In this document: piece by piece, positions 25,565 through 33,924 of the stretch
Layout: each line of letters opens with the position of its first letter
Numbering within the stretch: position 1 is the first letter of the stretch
Assembly (NCBI RefSeq): GCF_040289685.1
Contig: NZ_PSLQ01000001.1
Coordinates: 103,115-167,114 of the forward strand
Reading direction: 5' to 3'
Origin: Pyrinomonas sp040289685
Lineage (GTDB): Bacteria > Acidobacteriota > Blastocatellia > Pyrinomonadales > Pyrinomonadaceae
DNA: 64,000 bases
Notes under the pieces: model-generated
Told to the model about the DNA's origin: nothing
The model's input: the letters and a program-made list of their open reading frames with translations, nothing else
Database searches by the model: none
Translations under genes and position numbers: made by a program

Positions 25565-26722
25565 CTAGAGCGAGAAATTGAAATTGACGAACCCGCTCAT
25601 GCGCGTGCGCTGCCCGTTGACTTCCGCCGGGCGGAAGCGCCATCGACGCACAGCCTCCTCAGCGGCCTGTCTTAACATCGCTGGACCAACGGAACGAACG
25701 ATCGCTTCCACTTCGCCGCGCTCATTGACCAATACGTAAACCGTCACCGTGCCGGTGATGCGCGCCGTCTTTGCAGCGGGCGGATAGATAGGCGCTGGCT
25801 TCTGCGTGGCGCGTTCGATCAAGGAGCCACCCACTTCGATCGTGCTCGGCGCGCTCTTGTTCGCTTGCGGAGTAGTCACATCCGGCCTCTCGCTCGCATC
25901 TTGCGACCTATTCTCAGCGCCTGTTCTTTCCGGGACCACGGTTGAAGGCGCTCCCTCGGCGCGCGCAACGGGGACGCTTGCCGTTTCGCTCTTGGCCATG
26001 GTCGGAGCGAAGGAAGCGGCGACCTCACGCCTGACGTCGAAGCTAGGAATGGTCGGATCAAGGCTGGCGATGCGTGGGTCAGCGACGACGAGCCACTGTC
26101 TTACTTCCGCGAGTCGCTGCTGCCAAGCGGCGCGTTCTTCCGCATTGCGCGCCAGAGTCAAGCGCACGCCGACGACATCTTCAACGAGCGCCATTGCGTC
26201 TTTTGTCCCTTCGGCATGAAGACGTTGCGCCTGTTCGATGACGTGTTCGAGAAGGCGCCTCAACTGGTCCAGATCACGATGCGCTTCGGGCGGCAGATCG
26301 CTGGCGGCGAAGTTGAGGCCGAACTGTCGAAAGCGCTCGACGCGCGCCCGCGCGCTGTTGAGCAACTGCCCGGCGAGAGTGAAATAGAACTGCTTGGTCT
26401 TTTCGCCGCGCGAAGCGCGTAAATTGAACGCCTCATCGAGAAGGACTTGCGCGCGCGCATAGTCGCCGCGTTCCACACAGACGTTCATCAACATGATGCG
26501 CGCCACATCGCGCGCAACTTCATCCGGTGCGCCGGCGCGCACGCTTTCGAGTTCGGCGGCAGCAGTTTGAAGCTCGCCGATGGCAGCCAACGCACGCGCA
26601 CGTGCGATGCGCTGCGCCGGGTTTTCTGTGAGATCCTGAGCCAACGCGACGTGCCAAAAGGTCGCAATCAACAGGACGATCGCCAATCGCCACGCGCGGC
26701 GGGGGAACGAGCCTTTCGTCAT
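25565..26722 (-). CDS. TonB-family energy transducer-like protein with helical repeat region
   Basis: The 385-residue protein has a signal or anchor segment (LAIVLLIATFWHVALAQ), then about 180 helical residues with TPR-like spacing (ARALAAIGELQTAAAELESV, LMNVCVERGDYARAQVLLDEA), a Pro/Ser/Thr-rich linker, and a C-terminal TonB domain (about 300-385). That domain shows QKPAPIYPPAAKTARITGTV, VYVLVNERGEVEAIVRSVG and AVRRWRFRPAEVNGQ. Such periplasmic TonB C-terminal proteins are frequent in Acidobacteria and are not necessarily partners of ExbBD. ACGGAG precedes the start. A hairpin at 26747-26770 separates it from the upstream amidohydrolase gene. Confidence 0.82.
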   Translation of the reverse strand: MTKGSFPRRAWRLAIVLLIATFWHVALAQDLTENPAQRIARARALAAIGELQTAAAELESVRAGAPDEVARDVARIMLMNVCVERGDYARAQVLLDEAFNLRASRGEKTKQFYFTLAGQLLNSARARVERFRQFGLNFAASDLPPEAHRDLDQLRRLLEHVIEQAQRLHAEGTKDAMALVEDVVGVRLTLARNAEERAAWQQRLAEVRQWLVVADPRIASLDPTIPSFDVRREVAASFAPTMAKSETASVPVARAEGAPSTVVPERTGAENRSQDASERPDVTTPQANKSAPSTIEVGGSLIERATQKPAPIYPPAAKTARITGTVTVYVLVNERGEVEAIVRSVGPAMLRQAAEEAVRRWRFRPAEVNGQRTRMSGFVNFNFSL

Positions 26723-26746
26723 GGGTCAAACTCCGTAAAAGTGGAA

Positions 26747-26770
26747 AAGCGAGCCTAATCAAGCTCGCTT
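26747..26770 (-). terminator. Rho-independent terminator after the amidohydrolase gene
   Basis: AAGCGAGC and GCTCGCTT pair perfectly (8 bp) around an 8-base loop. On the minus strand the stem is followed by TTTTCC. It lies between the end of the amidohydrolase gene (26909) and the TonB-family start (26722). Confidence 0.6.
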
Positions 26771-26908
26771 CAAGAGTACGTTCATTGCTGGTGTGGCTAT
26801 TATGGCACGATAAAACGTCCGGAATCAACCGCGCCCGCCGCGATCCCGCCCCGCAGATCAGAGTTCGAGGGGCGTTCTCGCCTCGCGCGCGAAGCGTTCG
26901 GGGGAAAC

Positions 26909-28372
26909 CTATTGCGGCGCGCTTTGAGCCGGGATGCGCAAGCTCTGCGCGACCCTCCGCTGCCACAGACGAGCTTCGCGCCGGACGGCTGCCTCATTCA
27001 ACGTCAACAGTCGGCGGTCGCGCATGAGCACGCGCCCGTCAACGATCACCGTGCGCACGTCCGAAGCTTTGGTCGCGTAGACGAGATGCGAGTAGATGTC
27101 GTAGCGCGGCGTTTGATGTAGGCTATCGAGATCAACGATGACGATGTCGGCGCGCTTGCCGATTTCGAGCGAGCCTATTTCGCTCTCCAGATGAAGAGCA
27201 CGCGCCCCGCCGACGGTCGCCATCCACAACGCTTGCCGCGCCGAGACCGCGCGCGGGTCGAATGTCGCGACCTTGTGCAGCTTGGCCGCCGTGTCCATCT
27301 CCTCCCAAAGGTTCAGGTCGTTGTTGGATGCCGCGCCGTCTGTTCCAAGCCCCACGGCTAATCCGGCGGCAAGCATCTTCGGCACGGGGGCGATGCCGGA
27401 AGCGAGCTTCATGTTCGACTGCGGATTGTGGGCGATGCCCACACCGAACTCTTTCAGCAGCGCGATGTCGTCGTCGTTGACATGAACGAGGTGAGCCGCC
27501 GTCGTGCGTCCGTTCAAGAACCCGATGCGCGCCAGATACTGCACTGGCGTCGCCCCCTTCTGCTGCATGATGTCGGCGACCTCCTTGCGCGTTTCGGCCA
27601 CGTGAATGATCACCGGAACGTTCAACCTATCGGCCAGCGCGCGCACTTCTCTGAGATGCTCCTCGGAAACGGTGTACGGAGCGTGTGGCGCAATCGCTGG
27701 AAAGATGAGCCGATGCCCGCGCCAACGCTGAACAAACCTTTCGGCATAAATCAGCGCAGCGGCGAAGGTCTTGTTGTCTGGAGCGGGAAAGTCGATCACC
27801 GTCTCACCGAGCACGGCGCGCACGCCGGCTTTGGCCGTCTCTTCAGCGATCGCGTCCTCGAAGTAGTACATGTCACAATAGGTGGTCGTTCCGCCACGGA
27901 TCATCTCGGCCAATCCGAGCCTCGTGCCAGCGCGCACAAAGCTCGCGTCGACGTTTTTCGCCTCGGCCGGGAAGATGAACTTGGTCAGCCATTCGTTCAA
28001 TTCGAGGTCGTCGGCGATGCCGCGAAAAAGCGTCATCGGCACGTGTGTGTGCGTGTTGATGAGGCCTGGAATGACGGCTCGCCCGCGCGCGTCAATGGTG
28101 CGCGACGCAACGTAAAGGCGCGCGATCTCATCGCGCCGTCCGACGGCGACGATGCGACCGCGTCGAATGGCGATGGCTCCGTTCTCGATCACCGAAAAGC
28201 CCGCGTCCATAGGCACGATGATGCCGCCGCTGATGACGAGATCAACGCGCTGGCGCGCAAACGCTTGCGGCGCAAAGATGAACAGCGCCAACACAGAGCA
28301 GATCGCCACAACTCTTATCAACATCGCGTGGCGAGATCTCGCGAGCGAGATCTTCTTGCGGACGCAGCGCAT
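26909..28372 (-). CDS. Exported amidohydrolase, MTA/SAH deaminase-like
   Basis: The protein belongs to the amidohydrolase family close to MtaD/SsnA. It shows VIPGLINTHTHVPMTLFRG (the metal HxH), IHVAETRKEV (His), TAAHLVHVNDDDIALLKE, and GLGTDGAASNNDLNLWEEM (the catalytic Asp). Cytosolic relatives deaminate S-adenosylhomocysteine, 5'-methylthioadenosine, adenosine or guanine. Unusually, a Sec-type signal (MLIRVVAICSVLALFIFAP then QAFARQ) precedes the catalytic domain, so this copy is probably periplasmic. The start is uncertain: ATG 28372 follows GGGAG, ATG 28402 follows GAAAGG, and ATG 28324 directly starts the signal. It neighbours cdd and the nucleoside transporter cluster, which supports a nucleoside or base substrate. 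Confidence 0.85.
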   Translation of the reverse strand: MRCVRKKISLARSRHAMLIRVVAICSVLALFIFAPQAFARQRVDLVISGGIIVPMDAGFSVIENGAIAIRRGRIVAVGRRDEIARLYVASRTIDARGRAVIPGLINTHTHVPMTLFRGIADDLELNEWLTKFIFPAEAKNVDASFVRAGTRLGLAEMIRGGTTTYCDMYYFEDAIAEETAKAGVRAVLGETVIDFPAPDNKTFAAALIYAERFVQRWRGHRLIFPAIAPHAPYTVSEEHLREVRALADRLNVPVIIHVAETRKEVADIMQQKGATPVQYLARIGFLNGRTTAAHLVHVNDDDIALLKEFGVGIAHNPQSNMKLASGIAPVPKMLAAGLAVGLGTDGAASNNDLNLWEEMDTAAKLHKVATFDPRAVSARQALWMATVGGARALHLESEIGSLEIGKRADIVIVDLDSLHQTPRYDIYSHLVYATKASDVRTVIVDGRVLMRDRRLLTLNEAAVRREARLWQRRVAQSLRIPAQSAPQ

Positions 28373-28487
28373 GAACTCCCATCTCTCGAAGTAAATCAAC
28401 ATGGTTGGCCTTTCGCGCCTGAAGCTGAATGACGGTTGCTTGCCGACCGAAAGAAGTCAGTTGGCATAGTTAGCACCAACAGAAAGA

Positions 28488-28889
28488 TCAGGTCTGGAGA
28501 AATCGGCGGTCGAAAGCGCGCGGAAGCAGGTCGCTCGTCCGCATCGTTTCGGTTTTTCCATTGAGGTTAGCCATGGTGATCTCGATCTCGCCGCAGAACT
28601 CCCAGATGAGCTGCCGACAAGGACCACACGGCGGAGTTAACTCTTCCGTGTCGGCGACCACAGCGAGGCGACGGAAAGCGCGTGCGCCTTCCGAGAGCGC
28701 TTTCCAGATCGCCACCCGTTCGGCACACACGGTCAAACCATAGGTCGCATTTTCAACGTTGCAACCGGTGAAGACGCTTCCGTCTTCAGCCTCGATGGAA
28801 GCGCCGACGCGAAAACCGGAGTATGGGGCGACGGCCATCTCGCGGGCAGCACGCGCGCGGTCGATCAAGCGTTGCACCTTCTCTTCCAT
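28488..28889 (-). CDS. cdd: Cytidine deaminase
   Basis: The 133-residue protein is a short tetrameric-type cytidine deaminase. APYSGFRVGASIEAEDGS leads into GCNVENATYGLTVCAERVAI, which contains the zinc Cys and the catalytic Glu (CAE), and PPCGPCRQLIWEFC provides the two other Cys ligands. It converts cytidine and deoxycytidine to the uridine forms for salvage. GAGGTGG lies 5 bases before ATG 28889; a GTG six bases upstream is less likely. It is close to uridine kinase, nucleoside phosphorylase and transporter genes on the same strand, but separated by the plus-strand P-domain gene. Confidence 0.95.
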   Translation of the reverse strand: MEEKVQRLIDRARAAREMAVAPYSGFRVGASIEAEDGSVFTGCNVENATYGLTVCAERVAIWKALSEGARAFRRLAVVADTEELTPPCGPCRQLIWEFCGEIEITMANLNGKTETMRTSDLLPRAFDRRFLQT

Positions 28890-29051
28890 ATCCACCTCAA
28901 GTCAAGCTGCACTCGGCTTGCGCTCGCAAGCGAGGCGCACGAAGCGAGTCGCCTACTCGTTTTGATCGCGTCTGAAAAACAGAGCTCAAATCGCGAGTAG
29001 CTGGTCCACTTGCGAGCGCTCGTGCTGCGATCATAGAGCGAAAAATTTTCC

Positions 29052-29079
29052 TTGACAACTTCGTAAACTGCGACATAAT
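29052..29079 (+). promoter_or_regulatory. Strong sigma-70-type promoter for the P-domain protein gene
   Basis: A perfect TTGACA (29052-29057) is followed after 16 bases by CATAAT (29074-29079), one mismatch from consensus. Transcription would start near 29086, leaving a leader of about 430 bases. Confidence 0.65.
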
Positions 29080-29177
29080 TACCGCCATTCGGAATCGACT
29101 GTGCGCCTAAGCTTTTAACCTCACCGGTTGGAAGCTTGTTGCACGGTCGGCATCAATCAGTCCATTGAGGGATGCGT

Positions 29178-29207
29178 CGTGTTTGATCGAGTCTTCGATT
29201 CAACACG
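29178..29207 (+). promoter_or_regulatory. Long hairpin in the 5' leader
   Basis: CGTGTTTGATCGA (29178-29190) pairs with TCGATTCAACACG (29195-29207) over 13 positions with two mismatches and a four-base loop GTCT. It is not followed by a T run, so it is a leader structure rather than a terminator. No known riboswitch pattern was recognised. Confidence 0.5.
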
Positions 29208-29519
29208 GCAATGGTGATTAGTGTTCGGCGTGAGCTAGCGAGCGGCGTTTTCCCTCTCGCACGAAGCTCTCTTCAACGAATGGTGGAGAGCGGTTTGCCG
29301 GTCGCCGCTTGCCTCGCCGCGAGTTCCTTGGTCGGTGAGCCTTCATGCCGGTTGAACGCGTCTGACGCCCGCGATTCAATCGCTCAACGTCGCTGGCCCA
29401 CATGCGGCGGCGTGCGGATCGCATCACACAGCCGACGTCGTCTCAACTTCAACAACAACGGCGCGAGGTCTCGTTTCACCTCGCGCGCGATTCTTCGATC
29501 TCTTCGGAAGGAGGCCCAC

Positions 29520-32500
29520 ATGAGAAAAAGGTTTCGCGCGATTGCCTTTGTCGTCGTCTTGCTTGCCATCGGAGCGCTGACCTACTCGAGTTTGCCGCGT
29601 CCGATCGCTCGAGCGCAAACGGCAGAGAATCAACCTCTCAGCCCCATCGTTCGCCAAGCAGAAGACTTCTACGTCACACCTCCGGTGCGTGATCTCCCGC
29701 CCGACCAGACCGAGAAAGACACGGGACAGGTCAACGCCGGTGGGACCGAACGTCCTATCCGCGTCATCCCCAATCAGCAGATAAGCCGCTCCGTTCTCGA
29801 TATGGGTGAAAAGGACGGTGCGCTCATCGAACCGGAAACGACGTTGCGCGCCATGACCATCGAAGCGCCGACACCAGCGGGCGCGAATTTCGAGGGTCTG
29901 AGCAGCGACGACAACAACGCCGTCTTCGGCTTTCGCGTACTGCCGCCCGATACCATCGGCGACGTCGGCCCGACGCAGTACGTTCAGGCCGTCAATCTTC
30001 TGTGGCGCGTCTTCGATAAAACGGGCACGCCTCTGACGCCGGCGCGCAAACTGAGCAGTCTCTTCAGGCCCGGATCGGCATGCGGCAGCACCGACAGCGG
30101 CGACCCAACCGTCAATTACGACGCGCTGGCCGACCGTTGGGTGATCACGCAGTTTGCGTTGCCCAACGGCACGAGCGGTCCATTCTATCAGTGCATCGCG
30201 GTTTCGCAGACGGGCGACGCCACTGGAGCTTACTACGCTTACCAGTTCCTCGTCAGCCAGAACGTGCTGAATGATTATCCGAAATTCGGCGTCTGGCCAG
30301 ATGCCTACTACATGACCACCAATGAGTTCAGAACCAACCCGCCGCCGACGACCTTTGTTGGCGCCGGCTTCTACGCCTTCGACCGACGCAAAATGTTGGC
30401 CGGCGATCCAACGGCCACATACATCTATTTCAGTTCGGCTGCGCTCTTCCCCGGGCAAGTCATCAGCGGAGTGCTCCCCTCGACGCTCGACAACGCGACA
30501 GCGCCGCCTCCGCCAGGAAGACCGAACACGTTCGCCTATTTTACGGCTAATGAATACGGCGACCCGCAAGGCGATGCTTTACGGTTGTTCGATTTTCGCG
30601 TTGATTTCAACAACCCTTCTGCTTCCACCTTCACCGAAAGACCGGATAGCCCCATCGCGGTCGCCGCTTTCAATCCGCTTAATCCGTCGGGCAGAAACGA
30701 CATCGAGCAACCGCCGCCGGCTGCCACGACAAACTATCTGGACAGCATCGGCGACCGCTTGATGCATCGCTTGCAATACCGCAATTTCGGCACGCCGTCA
30801 GCCCCGATCGAAGCGCTGGTCGTCAGCCACACGGTCAACGTCGGCACTGGGACCACCGTGGCGACGCACCAAGCGGCCCCGCGTTACTACGAACTGCGCA
30901 ACACGGGAAGCGGTTTCGCCGTCCTCAATCAAGGCACGTTTGTTCCGGATGGCATCGACCCAACGGCGACCACAGCCGCCAACCGCTGGATGAGCAGTGT
31001 CTCGCTTGACAACGACGGCAACCTCGCGCTCGGCTACAGCGTGTCGAATCGCGGCAATTCAAACGATCCCTCGACCTTCATCTTCCCCTCGATTCGCGTT
31101 ACTGGCCGACTGGCAGGCGATCCGCCGAACGCGCTCCAACCGGAGGCGAGTCTGATCAACGGCGGCGGCGTACAAACGAGCACCTCCGGTCGTTGGGGCG
31201 ATTACAGTTCGATGAACGTCGATCCAGTAGACGATTGCACTTTCTGGTACACGCAAGAGTATTACGCAAGCACGAGCAGTGCCGGATGGCGAACGCGCGT
31301 CGGCAGTTTTCGTTTCCCAAGTTGCACGCCGCCGAGCAAAGGGAGGCTCCGCCTCCTCATCACCGAATGTAACTCAGGGCAACTGGTGCAAGGAGCAGCG
31401 GTGACGATTGATGGCAGTCTGTACGGAACAACCCTCGCCAACGGCGCATTCGAGGCGCAGCTCGCACCCGGCACACACACTGTGGTCATCACGCCGCCTG
31501 CTGGCTACACGCCCTCAAGCATCACGCGCACGGTGACCATCAGCGATGGAGCGACGACGACGCTCAACGAATGCTTCACGGGAGTGCCGGTGCTCGCCGC
31601 TGGTGGCGCGACGCTCATCAACGAGAGTTGTCCTCCGACCAATGGCGCGGTCGATCCGGGCGAGCGCGTGACGCTCAATCTCGCGTTGCGTAACGTCGGC
31701 ACGGCTTCGACTTCAAACCTAGTGGCGACCTTGCTGCCTTCGCCCAACGTGATCGCGCCGAGCGATCCGCAAAATTACGGGACGATTGCGCCGGGCGGCT
31801 CGGCAGCGCGCGACTTCACCTTCACTGCAGCGGGCGACTGCGGCAACCAAATAACCCTGACTTTACAACTACAAGATGGCTCGACCAACTTGGGCACGGT
31901 GACCTTCAGCGTTACGCTTGGCGCTTTGCAACCCAATCCGCCCGTCACCTTCTCCAACACGACCACCATCGTCATTCCGGACTCTGGAGCGGCTTCCCCC
32001 TATCCGTCATCAATCAACGTGGCGGGACTTACGGGCCGCGTGCGGACCATCAGCGTCACCCTCTTCAACTTCAATCACACTTTCCCCGATGACGTCGACG
32101 TGCTCTTGGTCAGCCCGACCGGACGCAAGATGATCATTCTGTCCGACGCCGGCGGATCGCCGGACGCAGTGAACTCGACTATCATCCTCAATGACGGAGC
32201 CGGTTCGCTCGTCCCCGACAGCGGGCCGATCCCGATCAACACGACGACCAGTTACAAACCGACCAACTACGGCACCGGCGATACGTTCCCCACTCCTGCA
32301 CCGGGACCGCCCTATGAAAGCCCAGCGACGGCAGGCACGGCGACGTTCGCCTCCGTCTTCGGCGGCGATAATCCGAATGGGACGTGGAGCCTATACGTGG
32401 TCGATGATGCCGGCCTCGATTCTGGCAACATCGCAGGCGGCTGGAGCATCGAGATCACCACAGAGGAGTTCGTATGCGCGCCCGCTTGTGGCGGCGTCAG

Positions 32501-32798
32501 ATTGGAGACGAAATCGGCCCTTTCGCGTGACGGAAGCGGCAACGTCGTCGCGCAGATCACCATCACCAACGCCGGCAACGTAACGGCCAACAACGTCACC
32601 TTGAATACGGCCAGATTGGCTAGCATCAACGGCGTGCCGTTGCCGCAAACGTACGGCAACCTGGCGCCTGGTCAGTCCGTCACGCGCACCGTCACCTTCC
32701 CTGGTTCATCTGGCTTGACGGGCACGGTGTTATTGCGCACCAGCGGAACCTACGACGGAGGCAGTTTCGGCGGCACCAGAAGAGCCACGCTGCCTTGA
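29520..32798 (+). CDS. Large secreted multidomain protein with proprotein-convertase P domain
   Basis: The 1092-residue protein has a signal peptide (FRAIAFVVVLLAIGALTY) and a long N-terminal beta-rich region (about 90-600) with ALADRWVITQFALPN-type repeats. Next come a carboxypeptidase-regulatory/PEGA-like module (about 610-690, ECNSGQLVQGAAVTIDGS) and a CARDB-like module (NESCPPTNGAVDPGERVTL). A P domain of the subtilisin/kexin type (about 820-980) shows TFPDDVDVLLVSPTGRKM and GTWSLYVVDDAGLDSG. A final Ig-like module closes the protein. No protease domain is present, so the P domain is probably adhesive or structural. AAGGAGG precedes ATG 29520. The upstream in-frame extension to 29211 would translate the leader and is rejected. 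A terminator follows 40 bases after the stop. Confidence 0.8.
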   Translation: MRKRFRAIAFVVVLLAIGALTYSSLPRPIARAQTAENQPLSPIVRQAEDFYVTPPVRDLPPDQTEKDTGQVNAGGTERPIRVIPNQQISRSVLDMGEKDGALIEPETTLRAMTIEAPTPAGANFEGLSSDDNNAVFGFRVLPPDTIGDVGPTQYVQAVNLLWRVFDKTGTPLTPARKLSSLFRPGSACGSTDSGDPTVNYDALADRWVITQFALPNGTSGPFYQCIAVSQTGDATGAYYAYQFLVSQNVLNDYPKFGVWPDAYYMTTNEFRTNPPPTTFVGAGFYAFDRRKMLAGDPTATYIYFSSAALFPGQVISGVLPSTLDNATAPPPPGRPNTFAYFTANEYGDPQGDALRLFDFRVDFNNPSASTFTERPDSPIAVAAFNPLNPSGRNDIEQPPPAATTNYLDSIGDRLMHRLQYRNFGTPSAPIEALVVSHTVNVGTGTTVATHQAAPRYYELRNTGSGFAVLNQGTFVPDGIDPTATTAANRWMSSVSLDNDGNLALGYSVSNRGNSNDPSTFIFPSIRVTGRLAGDPPNALQPEASLINGGGVQTSTSGRWGDYSSMNVDPVDDCTFWYTQEYYASTSSAGWRTRVGSFRFPSCTPPSKGRLRLLITECNSGQLVQGAAVTIDGSLYGTTLANGAFEAQLAPGTHTVVITPPAGYTPSSITRTVTISDGATTTLNECFTGVPVLAAGGATLINESCPPTNGAVDPGERVTLNLALRNVGTASTSNLVATLLPSPNVIAPSDPQNYGTIAPGGSAARDFTFTAAGDCGNQITLTLQLQDGSTNLGTVTFSVTLGALQPNPPVTFSNTTTIVIPDSGAASPYPSSINVAGLTGRVRTISVTLFNFNHTFPDDVDVLLVSPTGRKMIILSDAGGSPDAVNSTIILNDGAGSLVPDSGPIPINTTTSYKPTNYGTGDTFPTPAPGPPYESPATAGTATFASVFGGDNPNGTWSLYVVDDAGLDSGNIAGGWSIEITTEEFVCAPACGGVRLETKSALSRDGSGNVVAQITITNAGNVTANNVTLNTARLASINGVPLPQTYGNLAPGQSVTRTVTFPGSSGLTGTVLLRTSGTYDGGSFGGTRRATLP

Positions 32799-32838
32799 TC
32801 GAAGTCGGCGGCGACGCCGTTGAATAGAACAGCACGAA

Positions 32839-32869
32839 GGGGCGGCGACCTCAACGCCGTCCCTTTTTT
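32839..32869 (+). terminator. Rho-independent terminator
   Basis: GGGGCGGCG pairs with CGCCGTCCC (9 bp including one G-T) around a 7-base loop and is followed by six T residues, 40 bases after the P-domain gene stop. Confidence 0.85.
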
Positions 32870-32910
32870 CGAGCGCTGATGTTCAGGCGATTGCGCGCGG
32901 CAGCGCACGG

Positions 32911-32946
32911 GCGACGACCTCAACGCCGTCCCTCGTTGTTTCGAGC
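32911..32946 (+). repeat. Decayed copy of the preceding terminator
   Basis: ACGACCTCAACGCCGTCCCT and TTTCGAGCG repeat the loop, 3' arm and flank of the terminator about 70 bases upstream. The 5' arm (GGGCGACG) no longer pairs fully and the T run is broken. Confidence 0.55.
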
Positions 32947-33141
32947 GAGATGACGCTCGGGACAATGATCAACCGCTCTCCCTTTGACTTCGAGGTCGCA
33001 GCTTTCGGCACGCCGAGCACGAGAGAGACGAAGCCCCAAAGCGCGGTCTTCCATCACACATAAAGAGCGCATCCGACCGAAGCCGATTCCGGTGAACGTC
33101 GCTTGCGCAACCTGCGCCGCGGCATCCACAGGGTCTTTTCG

Positions 33142-33771
33142 CTATGTCCCCTCTTTTCCGCGGGCGAGCAATTCGCGCAGGCGACTGCTGATGAGATCTA
33201 TGCCGACGAGGTTATGCCCCCCTTCGGGGATGATGATGTCAGCGTAACGCTTGGACGGCTCGACGAATTGCAGGTGCATCGGGCGCACCGTCGCTGTGTA
33301 CTGTTCGATGACCGATTCAACGGTGCGTCCCCGTTCGGCGACGTCCCGTTGCAGACGCCGGATGAAGCGTATATCGTCGGGCGTATCAACGAAGATCTTA
33401 ACGTCCATTTCAGCCAACAAGCGCGGATCGGCGAAGACGAGGATGCCTTCGACGATGATGATCGGTCTCGGCTCAGCGCGCACCGTCGTAGCCGCCCGCG
33501 TGTGCGTCTTGAAGTCATAAACGGGCAATTCGACCGCGCGTCCGCTCTTCAGAGCGCGCACGTGTTCGAGCAGAAGATCGTTGTCGATTGCGTCCGGATG
33601 GTCGAAGTTCGCTCGGTGACGGAGATCGAGCGGCATATCGGCCAAGTTGCGGTAGTAGGAATCCTGCTGCAAGAAGGCGACTTCGGTCGTGCCGACCGCT
33701 TGCAGGATGGCGCGCGCCACGGTGGTTTTGCCCGACCCTGTGCCGCCGCAAATACCAATCACAGTACGCAT
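33142..33771 (-). CDS. udk: Uridine kinase
   Basis: The 209-residue enzyme phosphorylates uridine and cytidine to UMP and CMP. It has VIGICGGTGSGKTTVARA (P-loop), SYYRNLADMP, FDHPDAIDNDLLLEHV (the Asp-His-Pro-Asp nucleoside motif), YDFKTHTR and VEGILVFADPRL. ATG 33771 was chosen, with GAGG eight bases upstream; an upstream frame adds unlike residues. It is the last gene of a minus-strand set with punA, the propeller-CNT transporter and the pyrimidine phosphorylase. udk shows the cell can also use salvaged nucleosides directly for nucleotides. Confidence 0.95.
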   Translation of the reverse strand: MRTVIGICGGTGSGKTTVARAILQAVGTTEVAFLQQDSYYRNLADMPLDLRHRANFDHPDAIDNDLLLEHVRALKSGRAVELPVYDFKTHTRAATTVRAEPRPIIIVEGILVFADPRLLAEMDVKIFVDTPDDIRFIRRLQRDVAERGRTVESVIEQYTATVRPMHLQFVEPSKRYADIIIPEGGHNLVGIDLISSRLRELLARGKEGT

Positions 33772-33924
33772 AACTTCATCCTCGTTCCCGCTAGAGGGTC
33801 GAAGCCGCACATCGCGGGCGCATCGTGGGGATCGAGTTGACGAACTTTATCGCCGAGCCGTCTCGTCGCGTCTTTCATCCTCGGTCGATCAACCAATCCT
33901 TGTCACAGCGATGCGCCGCTTGCA

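Larger units (their letters stand above)
28890..29519. other. cdd / P-domain gene divergent region
   Basis: This 630-base stretch between divergent genes holds a strong plus-strand promoter (29052-29079) and a predicted 5' leader of more than 400 bases, with a 13-bp stem hairpin (29178-29207) and the ribosome site AAGGAGG before ATG 29520. The upstream open frame through the leader has no protein character I recognise. Confidence 0.6.
32799..33141. other. Intergenic with terminator and a decayed terminator copy
   Basis: This 343-base stretch between the convergent P-domain gene and udk holds the terminator at 32839-32869 and a related copy at 32911-32946. I see nothing else. Confidence 0.6.

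Noticed and set aside
26747..26770. Hairpin as an operator of the TonB-family gene
   Set aside because: The T run on the minus strand and its place after the amidohydrolase gene fit a terminator better.
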